The notes: generated by a model not told the origin, from the sequence alone. A stretch of DNA of 45,677 bases from Betaproteobacteria bacterium (GCA_023259135.1 JAHFQX010000022.1:1-45677); one strand, 5' to 3'; positions 32,699 through 43,834 are shown, numbered from the stretch's first letter. Translations and numbers: made by a program.

Positions 32699-35062
32699 TC
32701 AAACCGGCTGCTGCAAGGCGACCCACGCCTGCCCCAGGGCGAGGCCGCCGTCGTTGGGAGGCGCCGCACACGCTGTCAGCACCCGTAATCCCCGGCTACC
32801 GAGTTCGCGAGCCAGTTCCGCGCCCAATATTCCATTCAGGAAACAGCCGCCGCCGCAGACCACGATATCAATTCGCTGCCGCAAGGCGGCCTCCATTACC
32901 CATTCGCTCAGACCCGCCGCCAAGGTAGCGTGGAACAGCGCCGCTCCAAAAGCCGCGGCGCCGCAATCCGCCAGGGCTTCCAGCAAAGGAAAAAAATCCA
33001 GCACGCCATTTTCCAGCCACCAGCCCCCGGCCAGGGGCGGCACCGGCCCATGCCCCACGGCCAGCCCTTCCAGTTCCATGGCGGCCTGGCCCTCGAAGCC
33101 GGCCAGCTCCCGCACCCCCAGCAATCCGGCAGCCGCATCGAACAGCCGCCCCGCGCTGGAAGTAGGCGGGCAGCGGACATCCTGCCGCAACATCCGCGCC
33201 ACCGCCGCCGCCCCCGGCCGATGCCGGAAGCGGGGAACGATGGCCTCGGCCCGCCCCAGGACAAATAAGGCCGCGGCCGCCATGCGCCATGGCTCCCGGG
33301 CCGCTTGATCGCCGCCGGGCAAGGGCAATTCCCGCAGGTGGCCCAAGCGCCGGCACTCCGCTCCCGCCACCCGCAGCAGCTCCCCGCCCCACAGACCGCC
33401 GTCCGCGCCCAAGCCGAAACCGTCCAGCGCCAGCCCGATGACCGGCCCGGCCACTCCGTGCTCGGCGCATACCGCCGCCACATGGGCATGGTGGTGCTGC
33501 ACCGCCAAGGCCGGCACATCGAACCGGCTGGCCAATTCGCCGGCGAGCCGGGTGCTGAAAAAATCCGGGTGATTGTCGTGGGCAATGACGATCGGCCGCG
33601 CTTCGAGCATGGCCAGCAGATGCTCGGCGGCCTCCTCCAGGGCGGCGCAGGCCGCGCCGTTGTCCAGGTCGCCGATGTGGGGCGAGAGGAAAGCCTCGTC
33701 CGCCCGAGTCAGGCAAATCGCATTTTTAAGCGCCCCCCCCAGCGCCAGCACGGCGGGACCCGACCGCGGCAACTTGACGGGCCGCGGCGCGTAACCTCGG
33801 GCGCGGCGAACCATACGGGGAAGGTCGGCCATCGGTACTGGCCGGTCGGCCCTCGCTCGCCGCCCTTCGCCCTGCACCACCGAATCGTCGCAACGCCACA
33901 GGATATCCCGGTCATGCAGCAGAAAAGCGTCGGCGATGCCGGCCAGGCGCCGCATCGCTTCGGCGTTGTCAATCGCCAGGGGCTCGCCGCCGGGATTGGC
34001 GCTGGTCATCACCAGAACCAGCGGCTGCTGCCGATCCAGCCAATCCAGGCCGGCGGGCCGCCCCGCCGCTTGGTGAAACAACACATAGTGCAGCGGCGCA
34101 TAGGGCAGCATCACCCCCAGAGCGGCCATGCCCGGAGCCACCCCCGGCAGCGCGGCGTCGCAGCCGGGGCGTTTTTCCAAGAGCGCGATGGGGCTCTCGG
34201 GGGAAGCCAGCCAAGCCTCCTCGATCGCGCTCAACTCCACGTAACGCCGCGTCGACGCGGCATTGGCCAACATTACCGCCAGCGGCTTGGCTTCCCGCGC
34301 CTTGCGCCGGCGCAGGCGGGCGACGGCCGCCGCGTCGGTGGCGTCGCAGCACAGGTGAAAGCCTCCCAGCCCCTTCACCGCGACGATTTGGCCGGCGCGC
34401 AGCCGGGCCAAGGTGGCGGCGATGGGGTCGGCATCGTGCAGCGGCCGGTCCGTTCCTTCCCACAAAGACAGCCGCGGCCCGCATGCCGGGCAGGCATTAG
34501 GCTCGGCGTGGAAACGGCGGTCGGCCGGATCCCGGTACTCGCGCTCGCATTCGGCGCATAGGGGAAAGGCCGCCATGCTGGTGCGGCTCCGGTCGTAGGG
34601 CAGGCCCCGGCTGATGGTGAAACGCGGGCCGCAGCGGGTGCAGTTGATAAAGGGATAGCGCCAGCGCCGGTCGCGGGGATCGAACAACTCGGCCAGGCAA
34701 TCGCCGCAGACCGCCACGTCCGGCCCCACCGCGGTGGCCGCCGGGCCGACGCCGCTCTCCAGGATGCGAAAATCCGCCAAGCCCAGCGGCCCGGCGGGCT
34801 CCACCCGCAGCCCGTCGATGCAGGCCAAAGGCGGCGCCTCGGCGCGCAACCGCTCCAGAAAGCGGCCGAGGTTCTGTTCTTCTCCTTCTACTTGGATTTC
34901 CACTCCGGCCGCATCGTTGCGCACCCAACCGGCCAGGCGCAGTTGATCCGCCAAGCGCCAGACAAAGGGCCGAAATCCGACTCCCTGCACCAGCCCCGTG
35001 ACCCGAACTTGCCGCCGTTCCCGCTTGGCGGCGAGGAGGGGGCCGGTCGGAGCGGGTTCCAT
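32699..35062 (-). CDS. hypF: carbamoyltransferase HypF
   Basis: 787 residues. In order: acylphosphatase-like domain (VTGLVQGVGFRPFVWRLA, about 20-110), two zinc fingers (CGDCLAELFDP...INCTRCGP and CAECEREY...NACPACGP), a YrdC-like domain (about 215-400) and a Kae1-like domain with the metal motif VQHHHAHVAAV and CGGGCFLNG. It makes carbamoyl-adenylate from carbamoyl phosphate and passes the carbamoyl to HypE. The ATG at 35062 is 9 bases from hypB; the longer frame to 35269 overlaps hypB and is not credible. Confidence 0.95.
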   Translation of the reverse strand: MEPAPTGPLLAAKRERRQVRVTGLVQGVGFRPFVWRLADQLRLAGWVRNDAAGVEIQVEGEEQNLGRFLERLRAEAPPLACIDGLRVEPAGPLGLADFRILESGVGPAATAVGPDVAVCGDCLAELFDPRDRRWRYPFINCTRCGPRFTISRGLPYDRSRTSMAAFPLCAECEREYRDPADRRFHAEPNACPACGPRLSLWEGTDRPLHDADPIAATLARLRAGQIVAVKGLGGFHLCCDATDAAAVARLRRRKAREAKPLAVMLANAASTRRYVELSAIEEAWLASPESPIALLEKRPGCDAALPGVAPGMAALGVMLPYAPLHYVLFHQAAGRPAGLDWLDRQQPLVLVMTSANPGGEPLAIDNAEAMRRLAGIADAFLLHDRDILWRCDDSVVQGEGRRARADRPVPMADLPRMVRRARGYAPRPVKLPRSGPAVLALGGALKNAICLTRADEAFLSPHIGDLDNGAACAALEEAAEHLLAMLEARPIVIAHDNHPDFFSTRLAGELASRFDVPALAVQHHHAHVAAVCAEHGVAGPVIGLALDGFGLGADGGLWGGELLRVAGAECRRLGHLRELPLPGGDQAAREPWRMAAAALFVLGRAEAIVPRFRHRPGAAAVARMLRQDVRCPPTSSAGRLFDAAAGLLGVRELAGFEGQAAMELEGLAVGHGPVPPLAGGWWLENGVLDFFPLLEALADCGAAAFGAALFHATLAAGLSEWVMEAALRQRIDIVVCGGGCFLNGILGAELARELGSRGLRVLTACAAPPNDGGLALGQAWVALQQPV

Positions 35063-35070
35063 GGCGGCCC

Positions 35071-35907
35071 TCAGAGTTTGCGAATAAATCCGGTGGGCGG
35101 CTGCCCGGCCCGGCGCCGGCCCCATCCTTGCTCGATCCAGGCGAGCCAGGCGCCGAATCCCTCGCCGGTGACCGCCGATACGCGGATGGCGGGCAGGCCG
35201 GGATGAACCTGCCGGGCGTAGCTCAAGGCCCGCTCCGGGTCGAAGGCGACGTAAGGCAAAAGATCCCACTTGCTGAGCAGCAACAGGTCAGCGGCGCGGA
35301 ACATGTCCGGATACTTGAGGGGTTTGTCCTCGCCCTCGGTGACCGACAACACCACCACTTTGTGAGCCTCTCCGAGATCGAAGGCGGCTGGGCACACCAG
35401 ATTGCCCACGTTCTCGATCAGCAGCAGGCTGGCTTCGGCGGGGGCCAGCCGCGCCACGGCCCGGCCAACCATGGCGGCATCCAGGTGGCAACCCTTGCCG
35501 GTATTGATCTGGATCGCGGGAACCCCGGTGGCGCGGATGCGTTCGGCATCCAGGCTGGTCTGCTGGTCGCCCTCGACGACGGCCATGGGCAGCCGATCCC
35601 GTAGCGCCTCCAGGGTGCGCACCAGCAGGGTGGTCTTGCCGGAGCCGGGACTGGACAGCAGATTCAAGGCCAGAATGCCGCGTTCCGCGAAACGGCGCCG
35701 GTTGGCTGCCGCATGGCGATCGTTCTCGGCCAGGATGTCCTGCTCGATGGACACCCGCCGGGCCGGCGCGGCGTCGGTAGGACGGCTTCCGGTCACGCCG
35801 CGGCCCAGGCCCAGATAGCCGGCCGGCCCGTGAGCGGAAAGGCTGCGAAACCGGACCTCGCCCTCGATCCGCGTATCGGCGGCCCCGCAGCCGCAGGTCG
35901 TGCACAT
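35071..35907 (-). CDS. hypB: hydrogenase nickel incorporation GTPase HypB
   Basis: 278 residues. The N-terminal MCTTCGCG is the high-affinity nickel motif. The GTPase part has LNLLSSPGSGKTTLLVRTLEAL, VVEGDQQTSLDAERI and KWDLLPYV. It delivers nickel with HypA using GTP hydrolysis. There is no long histidine tract, so it is probably not a nickel store. Confidence 0.94.
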   Translation of the reverse strand: MCTTCGCGAADTRIEGEVRFRSLSAHGPAGYLGLGRGVTGSRPTDAAPARRVSIEQDILAENDRHAAANRRRFAERGILALNLLSSPGSGKTTLLVRTLEALRDRLPMAVVEGDQQTSLDAERIRATGVPAIQINTGKGCHLDAAMVGRAVARLAPAEASLLLIENVGNLVCPAAFDLGEAHKVVVLSVTEGEDKPLKYPDMFRAADLLLLSKWDLLPYVAFDPERALSYARQVHPGLPAIRVSAVTGEGFGAWLAWIEQGWGRRRAGQPPTGFIRKL

Positions 35908-35943
35908 CGCCCCCCTCCCGTCGTTGGTTGCGTGGCGGTCATA

Positions 35944-36285
35944 CTAATCCACTTCCAGTTCCTTGACACGCATCTCCGTGCCGCCCGTCACCCGCACCTG
36001 ACGGCCGCCGCAGCGCGGACAAGCATCCCAGGCGCTCTCCAGCGGCACCGTGTCGGCGCAACCGGGACACCAACCCGCTCCGGGCAGTTCCAGGATCTCC
36101 AGCCGCGCCCCGCCGGCCACCCCCTCCCGAGCCGCCACCTCGAAGCAAAAGCGCAGAGCCTCCGGCTCCGCGGCGGCAAACCGGCCAATCTCCAGTCGCA
36201 CCGTGCGCACCCGCGAGAACGCTTGGTCGCGAGCCGCTTTCTCGATGATCCGGATCACCTCCTGGGCCAGAGCCAGCTCATGCAT
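35944..36285 (-). CDS. hypA: hydrogenase nickel metallochaperone HypA
   Basis: 113 residues. MHELALAQEVIRIIEKAA has the nickel-ligand His2; CPGCADTVPLESAWDACPRCGG is the structural zinc site (CxxC, CxxC). First gene of hypA-hypB-hypF-hypC-hypD-hypE; 36 bases lie between it and hypB. Confidence 0.93.
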   Translation of the reverse strand: MHELALAQEVIRIIEKAARDQAFSRVRTVRLEIGRFAAAEPEALRFCFEVAAREGVAGGARLEILELPGAGWCPGCADTVPLESAWDACPRCGGRQVRVTGGTEMRVKELEVD

Positions 36286-36318
36286 CGCGCGCTCCGAAGG
36301 CCCCGCCGATATGCCGAA

Positions 36319-36804
36319 TCAATCCCGGAAATTCTGATATTGCAAAGGGTAGTCGGTGACGGCTTTACGCACCAGTTGGATGGCCTCCTGGAGGAGGTCC
36401 CTCTTGGCGCCCGACACCCGCACCGATTCGCCCTGGATGCTGGCTTGGACCTTGAGCTTGCTGTCCTTGAGCAGCTTGACGATGCGCTTGGCCAATTCGG
36501 TGTTCACGCCCTGCCGGACGGTGATCTGTTGCTTGACCTTGTTGCCGGAGATTTTTTCGATGTTGCCCAGCTCCAGGCAACGCACATCCACGCCCCGCTT
36601 GGCCAGCTTGCCGACCAGAATATCGCGCGCCTGGCTGAGCTTGAAGTCGTCGTCGGCGTAGGCGACCAGCACGGTCTCCGACAACTCCACCCGGGCATCG
36701 GAACCCTTGAAATCAAACCGGGTGGAAATCTCCTTGTTGGCTTGATCCATAGCATTGCGGATCTCCACGCGGTCCACTTCGGAAACAATGTCGAACGAAG
36801 GCAT
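36319..36804 (-). CDS. yajQ: YajQ-family nucleotide-binding protein
   Basis: 161 residues. [37 protein letters not shown] and [29 protein letters not shown] are hallmarks of DUF520/YajQ, two ferredoxin-like folds. Members bind tRNA/nucleotides and in Xanthomonas the cyclic di-GMP signal. Not functionally linked to the hyp genes by sequence. Confidence 0.93.
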   Translation of the reverse strand: MPSFDIVSEVDRVEIRNAMDQANKEISTRFDFKGSDARVELSETVLVAYADDDFKLSQARDILVGKLAKRGVDVRCLELGNIEKISGNKVKQQITVRQGVNTELAKRIVKLLKDSKLKVQASIQGESVRVSGAKRDLLQEAIQLVRKAVTDYPLQYQNFRD

Positions 36805-36818
36805 GGGATGCTTCCTCG

Positions 36819-37400
36819 CTAAGGTTGGGAAAGATCCAATTTTATGCTGCAGGACATGAGGGGCAAGCCGGTACCGTCATCGAATTCCGCGGCCGCCTCC
36901 ACCCCCAGCAACGCCACCTCCTCGGCGCTCAGATCGGGCCTTTGATAAGCGGCGAACATGGCGCCCAGGGCATAGTCGCTGCCGCTGCCGTAGGCGTAAA
37001 AGCGGGAGAATTCCTGCACCGTGCGATGCGCCGCCACGCCGAAAATCCCCTTAGGGCTGGCAATCAGCACATCCATGCGAGAGGACTCCAGGGCATCTTC
37101 CTTGTCCTCCTCCGGCTGCAGGAAATAATCTTCCTTCAAGGCGGCATGAAGTTTCTGCCAGACGCGAAATATCTCCTCTACCCGATCCAGGCCATGGATG
37201 GGGTAGCGGGCAAAGTAATCGGCCAGGATCAACTTGAAGGTAGCGGTGCCGGTGACCCCGAGGTAGCTGTCGCCGACTTGCAAAATCTTGCCGTGGTTCT
37301 CCACGTAGGCCGCCGACTCCTTGCCGGAACCCCATTTGGTCAGGGTATCCGCGGCAATGGCGGCGAACCCGCCCTTTTTGACAACCGCAACGGTACTCAT
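36819..37400 (-). CDS. proteasome-like Ntn hydrolase (BPH type)
   Basis: 193 residues in the HslV/20S fold: [20 protein letters not shown] at the N-terminus, [18 protein letters not shown], and [19 protein letters not shown] as the conserved GSG segment. Aligned with HslV (TTIVSVRRNG...GGD), the mature first residue is Ser (codon 2), with Asp18 and Lys38 at the positions of catalytic Asp17 and Lys33. No hslU, mpa or other unfoldase is adjacent. The protein is best placed with the betaproteobacterial proteasome homologs (BPH), described as double-ring peptidases of unclear role. It has no propeptide; Met removal would expose Ser. It lies between yajQ and argG. Confidence 0.8.
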   Translation of the reverse strand: MSTVAVVKKGGFAAIAADTLTKWGSGKESAAYVENHGKILQVGDSYLGVTGTATFKLILADYFARYPIHGLDRVEEIFRVWQKLHAALKEDYFLQPEEDKEDALESSRMDVLIASPKGIFGVAAHRTVQEFSRFYAYGSGSDYALGAMFAAYQRPDLSAEEVALLGVEAAAEFDDGTGLPLMSCSIKLDLSQP

Positions 37401-37427
37401 GGTCCCGACCGGATAAGCCTTCCCAAA

Positions 37428-38669
<1,242 letters not shown>

Positions 38670-38719
38670 TTTGCCCAACCTTTCGATCAATCGCTCCGAA
38701 CCGAAGTCCGGGAACCGCG

Positions 38720-39640
38720 CTATTCGGCCTGCTCCAGCCGCCCCAGCAGCAAATATTCCATCAATGCCTTCTGGGCGTGCAAGCGGTTCTCCGCCTCGTC
38801 CCACACCACCGACTGCGGCCCATCGATCACCTCGGCAGCGACTTCTTCCCCGCGATGGGCCGGCAGGCAATGCATGAATACCGCATCGGATTGGGCCAAG
38901 GCCATCATCTCGGCGTCCACCTGCCAATCCTGAAAATCCCGGCGGCGCTCCTCGTCCTCGGCTTCGAAGCCCATGCTGGTCCACACGTCGGTGGTCACCA
39001 GATCCGCGTCCCGGGCCGCTTCCATGGGGTCCGTAAATTCTTCGTAATGATCGGTGCCGTACAGCCCGGCCCGCTCCGGCTCCACTTCGTAGCCCGGCGG
39101 GGTGGAAACATGCACGTTGAAGTCGAAGATTTCCGCGGCCTGCAACCAGGTGTTGCATACGTTGTTGGAATCGCCGATCCAGGCCACGGTCTTGCCGCGG
39201 ATGGGGCCGCGATGCTCGATGAAAGTGTAGATGTCGGCGAGGATCTGGCAGGGGTGATACTCGTTGGTCAGCCCGTTGATCACCGGCACCCGGGAATGGC
39301 CGGCGAAGCGCTCGACGATCTCCTGCTCGAAGGTGCGGATCATGACGATGTCGCTCATGCGGGAAATCACCTGGGCCGCGTCCTCCACCGGCTCGCCGCG
39401 ACCCAACTGGGAATCGCGGGTGTTGAGGTAGATGGCCGAGCCTCCCAACTGATGCATCCCCGCTTCGAAGGACAGCCGGGTGCGGGTGCTGGCCTTCTCG
39501 AAGATCATCACCAGGGTGCGGTCCAGCAACGGCCAATAGCGCTCGTAGCGCTTGAACTTGTCCTTGATCCAGCGGGTGCGCCGGAAGAGGTATTCATACT
39601 CCTCCAGGCCCAGGTCTTGCATCTGCAAAAAATGCTTCAT
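38720..39640 (-). CDS. argF: ornithine carbamoyltransferase
   Basis: 306 residues. Carbamoyl phosphate site [21 protein letters not shown], ornithine loop [13 protein letters not shown] and [12 protein letters not shown]-type motif ([13 protein letters not shown]) are present. It makes citrulline, the substrate of ArgG downstream. It follows argD by 15 bases. Confidence 0.96.
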   Translation of the reverse strand: MKHFLQMQDLGLEEYEYLFRRTRWIKDKFKRYERYWPLLDRTLVMIFEKASTRTRLSFEAGMHQLGGSAIYLNTRDSQLGRGEPVEDAAQVISRMSDIVMIRTFEQEIVERFAGHSRVPVINGLTNEYHPCQILADIYTFIEHRGPIRGKTVAWIGDSNNVCNTWLQAAEIFDFNVHVSTPPGYEVEPERAGLYGTDHYEEFTDPMEAARDADLVTTDVWTSMGFEAEDEERRRDFQDWQVDAEMMALAQSDAVFMHCLPAHRGEEVAAEVIDGPQSVVWDEAENRLHAQKALMEYLLLGRLEQAE

Positions 39641-39655
39641 GGCGAACCTCCCCGC

Positions 39656-40825
39656 TTACCCGAGGAACTCCCGGATCAGCGGCGCCAGTCCCTCCACCAA
39701 CTGGACCGCTTCGGCGGAGCTCATCACCAACGGCGGCACCAGCCGGATGACGTTGTCCGAGGTGACATTGATGAGCAGGCCCCGCCCCAGCGCCCGGGCC
39801 GTCAGTTCGCCGCAAGGTTTCGCCAGCTCCACCCCGATCATCAGCCCTTGGCCGCGGATCTCGGTCACTCCCCTCGCCCCGGCCAACCCCGCCCCAAGCC
39901 CCGCGCGGATCTGCTCGCCGATGCGGGCCGCGTGCTCCAGCAGGCCGTCTTCTTCCATCACCGCCAAGGTAGTCAAGGCTGCCCGGCAGGCCAGGGGATT
40001 GCCGCCGAAGGTGCAGCCGTGGCTGCCGGGCTTGAACAGCGCAGCCGCTTCGCCCCGAGCCAGACACGCCCCCACCGGCACCCCGGAGCCCAACCCCTTG
40101 GCCAGGGTCATCACGTCGGGCTTCAGACGGCCGTGCTGATGGGCGAACCACTTTCCGGTGCGGCCGATGCCGGTCTGCACCTCGTCCAGCATGAGCAGCC
40201 AGCCGAAGCCGTCGCACAAGGCCCGCAAGCCGTCCAAGTAGTCCGCCTGGGGCACGTTCACTCCCCCCTCGCCCTGGAACGGCTCCACCAGCACCGCCAC
40301 CACGTTAGGGGCATGCTTGGCCACTTGTTCCACCGCCGCCAAATCGTCGTAAGGGACCCGCAAGAAACCCGTCACCAAGGGCTCAAAACCCGCCTGAGCC
40401 TTGCGGCTACCAGTGGCCGACAGGGTGGCTAGGGTACGGCCGTGAAAGCTTTTTTCCATGACCACGATGGCGGGATTGTCCACTCCCTTGCCGTGCCCCC
40501 ACAGGCGAGCCAGCTTGATGGCGGCCTCGTTGGCTTCCGCCCCGGAGTTGCAAAAGAACGCGCCGTCCATCCCCGACAAGGCGCACAGCCGATCTGCCAG
40601 TTGTTCCTGGAGGGTGACCTGGTAGACGTTAGAAGTGTGGATCAGAGTCCGAACCTGCTCGCACAGCGCCGTCACCATCCGCGGATGGCCGTGGCCCAGG
40701 CCGTTCACGGCCACCCCGGCCAAGGCGTCCAAATAGCGCTTGCCCACGGCATCCCAGAGCCATACGCCCTCGCCCCGGACAAAAGCCACCGGGAGCCTGC
40801 TGTAGGTATTCATCACATGGGACAT
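39656..40825 (-). CDS. argD: acetylornithine aminotransferase
   Basis: 389 residues, PLP class III. GSRKAQAGFEPL, LMLDEVQTGIGRTGKWFAHQ and the Schiff-base lysine in VMTLAKGLGSGVPVGA are clear. It makes N-acetylornithine from the semialdehyde and may also serve in lysine synthesis. The start at 40825 (MSHVMNTYSRLP) fits the family better than the extension to 40888. First of the argD-argF-argG string. Confidence 0.94.
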   Translation of the reverse strand: MSHVMNTYSRLPVAFVRGEGVWLWDAVGKRYLDALAGVAVNGLGHGHPRMVTALCEQVRTLIHTSNVYQVTLQEQLADRLCALSGMDGAFFCNSGAEANEAAIKLARLWGHGKGVDNPAIVVMEKSFHGRTLATLSATGSRKAQAGFEPLVTGFLRVPYDDLAAVEQVAKHAPNVVAVLVEPFQGEGGVNVPQADYLDGLRALCDGFGWLLMLDEVQTGIGRTGKWFAHQHGRLKPDVMTLAKGLGSGVPVGACLARGEAAALFKPGSHGCTFGGNPLACRAALTTLAVMEEDGLLEHAARIGEQIRAGLGAGLAGARGVTEIRGQGLMIGVELAKPCGELTARALGRGLLINVTSDNVIRLVPPLVMSSAEAVQLVEGLAPLIREFLG

Positions 40826-41044
40826 GGTTTCGCCGCCGATAGAAATGGAAAGCGAACACGGCGGCCCGCCGCCGCCGTGTTCCGTCAACCCGTTATCAAG
40901 GCGCTATCTTTACCGAATCCTCGTCCCGATGCAAGAACCGCCCCGGTCTCGAAAATCGGCTTGCCACCCCCTCCCCCAAGCCGCCATAACTAGAACCATC
41001 GGCAGAAAAACCAGTTCCCAAAACCCATTTGCTGCAATGCAAGA

Positions 41045-41073
41045 TTGTTCGGACAACTTGTTTGCTCTAGTAT
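41045..41073 (+). promoter_or_regulatory. candidate promoter of the catabolic cluster
   Basis: TTGTTC, a 17-base spacer and TAGTAT end about 20 bases before the ATG at 41094. The rest of the 268-base gap to argD shows no clear site. Confidence 0.4.
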
Positions 41074-41093
41074 TAATACCCAGGGAGAAACTT

Positions 41094-42059
41094 ATGGTCG
41101 CCTTTTTCCGCCGCTGCTTTGTGTTGTGGGTTGCCGCCTGGGGATTGGCTCCCCTGGTTGCGTGGAGCGACACCTACCCCAGCAAGCCGATTCGGCTGGT
41201 GATTCCCTTCGCTCCTGGCGGCGCCACCGACGTGGTGGCGCGGATCGTGGCCCAAAAATTGACCGAAATCCTCAAGCAATCGGTGGTGGTGGATTCCCGG
41301 CCGGGCGCCAACGGCATCATCGGCACCGACATCGTCGCCAAGGCCGCTCCCGACGGCCACACCCTGCTGGCCACGGTGGCCAGCGCCCACACCTTGAATC
41401 CCAGCATTTACAAGCTGCCCTACGAGCCCATCAAGGATTTTGCTCCCGTTAGCCTGGTAGCCAATCTCAGCGGCATGATCGTGGTCCATCCCTCGGTGCC
41501 GGCGAAAACCATCCAGGAGTTCATTGCCCTGGCCAAATCCAAGCCCGGCCAGATCAACTTCTCCTCCGGCACCAGCCTGATCCAACTGATCGGCGAAACC
41601 TTCAAATCCGCTACCGGCACCGATATCGTTCCCATCCCCTATAAAGGCACCGGGCCTCAGTTGGCTGCCGTCCTGGCGGGAGAAGTCGCCATGACTATCG
41701 ACCCTTTCACCGCGGTATCCCATGTGAAAGCCGGCAAACTGCGGGCCTTGGCGGTCCTCTCGCCTAAGCGCTCCCAAGTCTTGCCCGATGTTCCCACGCT
41801 GCTGGAAGCCGGAGTCCGGGGCGTCGAACTGAACTCTTGGGTAGGCATCTTGGCTCCGGCCGGGACTCCCAAGGAAATCGTCAACCGCCTGCAAGCCGAA
41901 ATCGCCAAAATCGTCGCCATGCCCGACGTCAAGGAGCGCCTGGCCGGCCTCAACTACGAGTCGGTGGGTAGCACACCCGAACAATTCACCGCCATCATCG
42001 CCACGGAAATCGCCAAATGGGCCAAGGTTGTGAAAGAAACCAATTTCAAGGTCGAGTAG
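41094..42059 (+). CDS. tripartite tricarboxylate transporter substrate-binding protein (Bug type)
   Basis: 321 residues. Signal peptide about 1-25 (FRRCFVLWVAAWGLAPLVAWS), then PSKPIRLVIPFAPGGATDVVARIV, GANGIIGTDIVAKAAPDGHTLL and GTGPQLAAVLAGEV, hallmarks of Bug proteins. It captures a carboxylic acid in the periplasm for a TctAB-type pump, which is not in this window. AGGGAGAAA lies 4 bases before the ATG. Bug genes without pump genes nearby are very common in Betaproteobacteria. Confidence 0.9.
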   Translation: MVAFFRRCFVLWVAAWGLAPLVAWSDTYPSKPIRLVIPFAPGGATDVVARIVAQKLTEILKQSVVVDSRPGANGIIGTDIVAKAAPDGHTLLATVASAHTLNPSIYKLPYEPIKDFAPVSLVANLSGMIVVHPSVPAKTIQEFIALAKSKPGQINFSSGTSLIQLIGETFKSATGTDIVPIPYKGTGPQLAAVLAGEVAMTIDPFTAVSHVKAGKLRALAVLSPKRSQVLPDVPTLLEAGVRGVELNSWVGILAPAGTPKEIVNRLQAEIAKIVAMPDVKERLAGLNYESVGSTPEQFTAIIATEIAKWAKVVKETNFKVE

Positions 42060-42092
42060 CAACGGTTCGATGGAAATCACGCAGGAGGCAAA

Positions 42093-43067
42093 GTGGGCCA
42101 GTTGCATACAGATAGTCGGCAATTTTCGGACACCGAGAAATTTGGCAAGAACAGAGAGCGCACCACAAAAATCGCCTCTGTCGACGAAGTGGTGGGCCTG
42201 ATTAAGCCGGGATGCAAGCTCGGCCTGGGTGGCGCCCTACACGAATCGCGGCCGGTGGCCTTAGTTCGGGAAGTTGTCAAACGCCGCATCGGGGATCTTT
42301 CCGTCTATTCTGGACCGGTTGCCGGCTATGATGTTGATCTGTTGATCGGCGCCGGCTTGGTGAAAGAAACCTTCATTCCGGCCATTACGTTTGAATCCCA
42401 CGGCTTAGCCCCCAATTTCCGTGAAGCGGTAGAGGGAGGGTTAGTCAAGGCTCATATTTTGGATGTTCTCACTGTGGTGGGCGGCTTGATGGCGGCCGCA
42501 CTGGGTTTACCATTTTTCCCGATAGCCGCGTTAAAAGGAACGGATGAGGTGAAGTACAACCCCCTCATCAAGAAATTCACTCCGCCTTTTGGGGATGAAG
42601 ACATTTACGCTGTTCAGCCAATCGCTCCTGATGTTGTTCTTTTACATGCGGCCGAGAGCGATCCTTTCGGCAATATCAGGAACTATGGCGCATTCCGCTC
42701 TGTTGACCAACTCCTTGCCAAGGCAGGCAAGACGGTCATTGTGAGCGTCGATAAGATCGTCAGCCCAGAGACGATCATGCAGGATCCCTACCGGACAACC
42801 ATCCCCTGTGTATACATACACAAGGTGGTGGAGATTCCATATGGCGCCCATCCGACTGCCTCGCCGTCCATCTATTCGATGGACGATGATCACATCGCCG
42901 AATACTGGCAGGCTGCGGAACTGAAAAGAACCGGGCGGAATCCGGAGGCGTTTGGGGGCTATCTGCGCCGCTATGTCGATGAACCGGAATCGATCTATCG
43001 CTATTTGGAGCTGGTGGGCGGCATGAGAAAGCTCGTTGAGCTCGAGAAAGAGGAGCGGCAATTGTGA
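42093..43067 (+). CDS. CoA-transferase-like subunit A (IpdA/GctA type)
   Basis: 324 residues, family I CoA-transferase alpha fold: VGLIKPGCKLGLGGALHESRPVALVREVVKR, LPFFPIAALKGTDEV and LLHAAESDPFGNIRNYG. It is paired with the B subunit directly downstream. The pair looks more like IpdAB (ring-opening hydrolases of steroid and related breakdown) than succinyl-CoA transferases, but the substrate cannot be told. Its codon use is less GC-biased than the Bug gene before it. Confidence 0.8.
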   Translation: MGQLHTDSRQFSDTEKFGKNRERTTKIASVDEVVGLIKPGCKLGLGGALHESRPVALVREVVKRRIGDLSVYSGPVAGYDVDLLIGAGLVKETFIPAITFESHGLAPNFREAVEGGLVKAHILDVLTVVGGLMAAALGLPFFPIAALKGTDEVKYNPLIKKFTPPFGDEDIYAVQPIAPDVVLLHAAESDPFGNIRNYGAFRSVDQLLAKAGKTVIVSVDKIVSPETIMQDPYRTTIPCVYIHKVVEIPYGAHPTASPSIYSMDDDHIAEYWQAAELKRTGRNPEAFGGYLRRYVDEPESIYRYLELVGGMRKLVELEKEERQL

Positions 43068-43834
43068 TGAGTCTAGCCTGCAAACCTGTCGAGTTGATGG
43101 CCATTATCTTGGCCCGGGATATCCGCGACGGTGAAAAAGGCGCCGCGGGAATTGCCGCCGCGGTACCGAATGCCGCAATGTTTCTTGCACGACGCCTGCA
43201 TGCCCCCAACTTCAGCATTTGCGGTGAATTGGTTGTCAACCCGAAGCCCAAATGCCTCTACGCATCCGTCTCGGATCACCGCTACCACTATGGAGCAGAA
43301 GCCGAGGAGGGGTTTCTGGAGCTTTTCGGCAGCTCCCATAAAGGCCTGGACTTCTGGTTCCACAGCGGCATTCAGATCGATAAGTATGGGAACGTCAATC
43401 TCCACCTGCTGGGGAGCGTAGAGCGCCCCACTTTCAGGGGACCCGCCCTCGCGAATGTATCTTTTGCAGTGACTTCGAAGCGTTTCTATCTGTATCCGAT
43501 GGTCCATAACCGTCGGGTGTTTGTCGACAAGGTTGACTTCATCAGTGTGCCGGGCAACCTCCAAGGCCCGGAGAGCAAGGCAATGGCGGGCCTCAGGAAC
43601 GAGGGCCCCAGGCTATGCGTTTCGCCCTTGGCGGTGATGGATTTCGATCCCGTCACATTGCGCATGCGCCTGCGCTCGGTCCACGAAGGACACACGGTCG
43701 ATGAAGTGCTGGCAAATACGGGCTTCGATCTCATCGTGCCTGACCGCGTGCCGATTACCGAGCCTCCCACCGAGGAGGAGTTGCGTGTGCTCCGCGAGGA
43801 AGTTGACCCCAATGGCTTGCTGCGTAGCTACTAG
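43067..43834 (+). CDS. CoA-transferase-like subunit B (IpdB/GctB type)
   Basis: About 255 residues. KCLYASVSDHRYHYGAEAEEGF, FHSGIQIDKYGNVNLHLLG and the ending PPTEEELRVLREEVDPNGLLRS match the IpdB/GctB group. SICGELVV may hold the family glutamate, but I cannot confirm it is catalytic. The ATG at 43067 shares a base with the stop of subunit A (TGATG); a GTG at 43064 is an equally good start with AGGAG 8 bases before it. Confidence 0.8.
   Translation: MSLACKPVELMAIILARDIRDGEKGAAGIAAAVPNAAMFLARRLHAPNFSICGELVVNPKPKCLYASVSDHRYHYGAEAEEGFLELFGSSHKGLDFWFHSGIQIDKYGNVNLHLLGSVERPTFRGPALANVSFAVTSKRFYLYPMVHNRRVFVDKVDFISVPGNLQGPESKAMAGLRNEGPRLCVSPLAVMDFDPVTLRMRLRSVHEGHTVDEVLANTGFDLIVPDRVPITEPPTEEELRVLREEVDPNGLLRSY

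Noticed and set aside
36819-37400. HslV peptidase
   Set aside because: Sequence outside the active-site strand differs, Ser replaces Thr1, and no hslU is adjacent.
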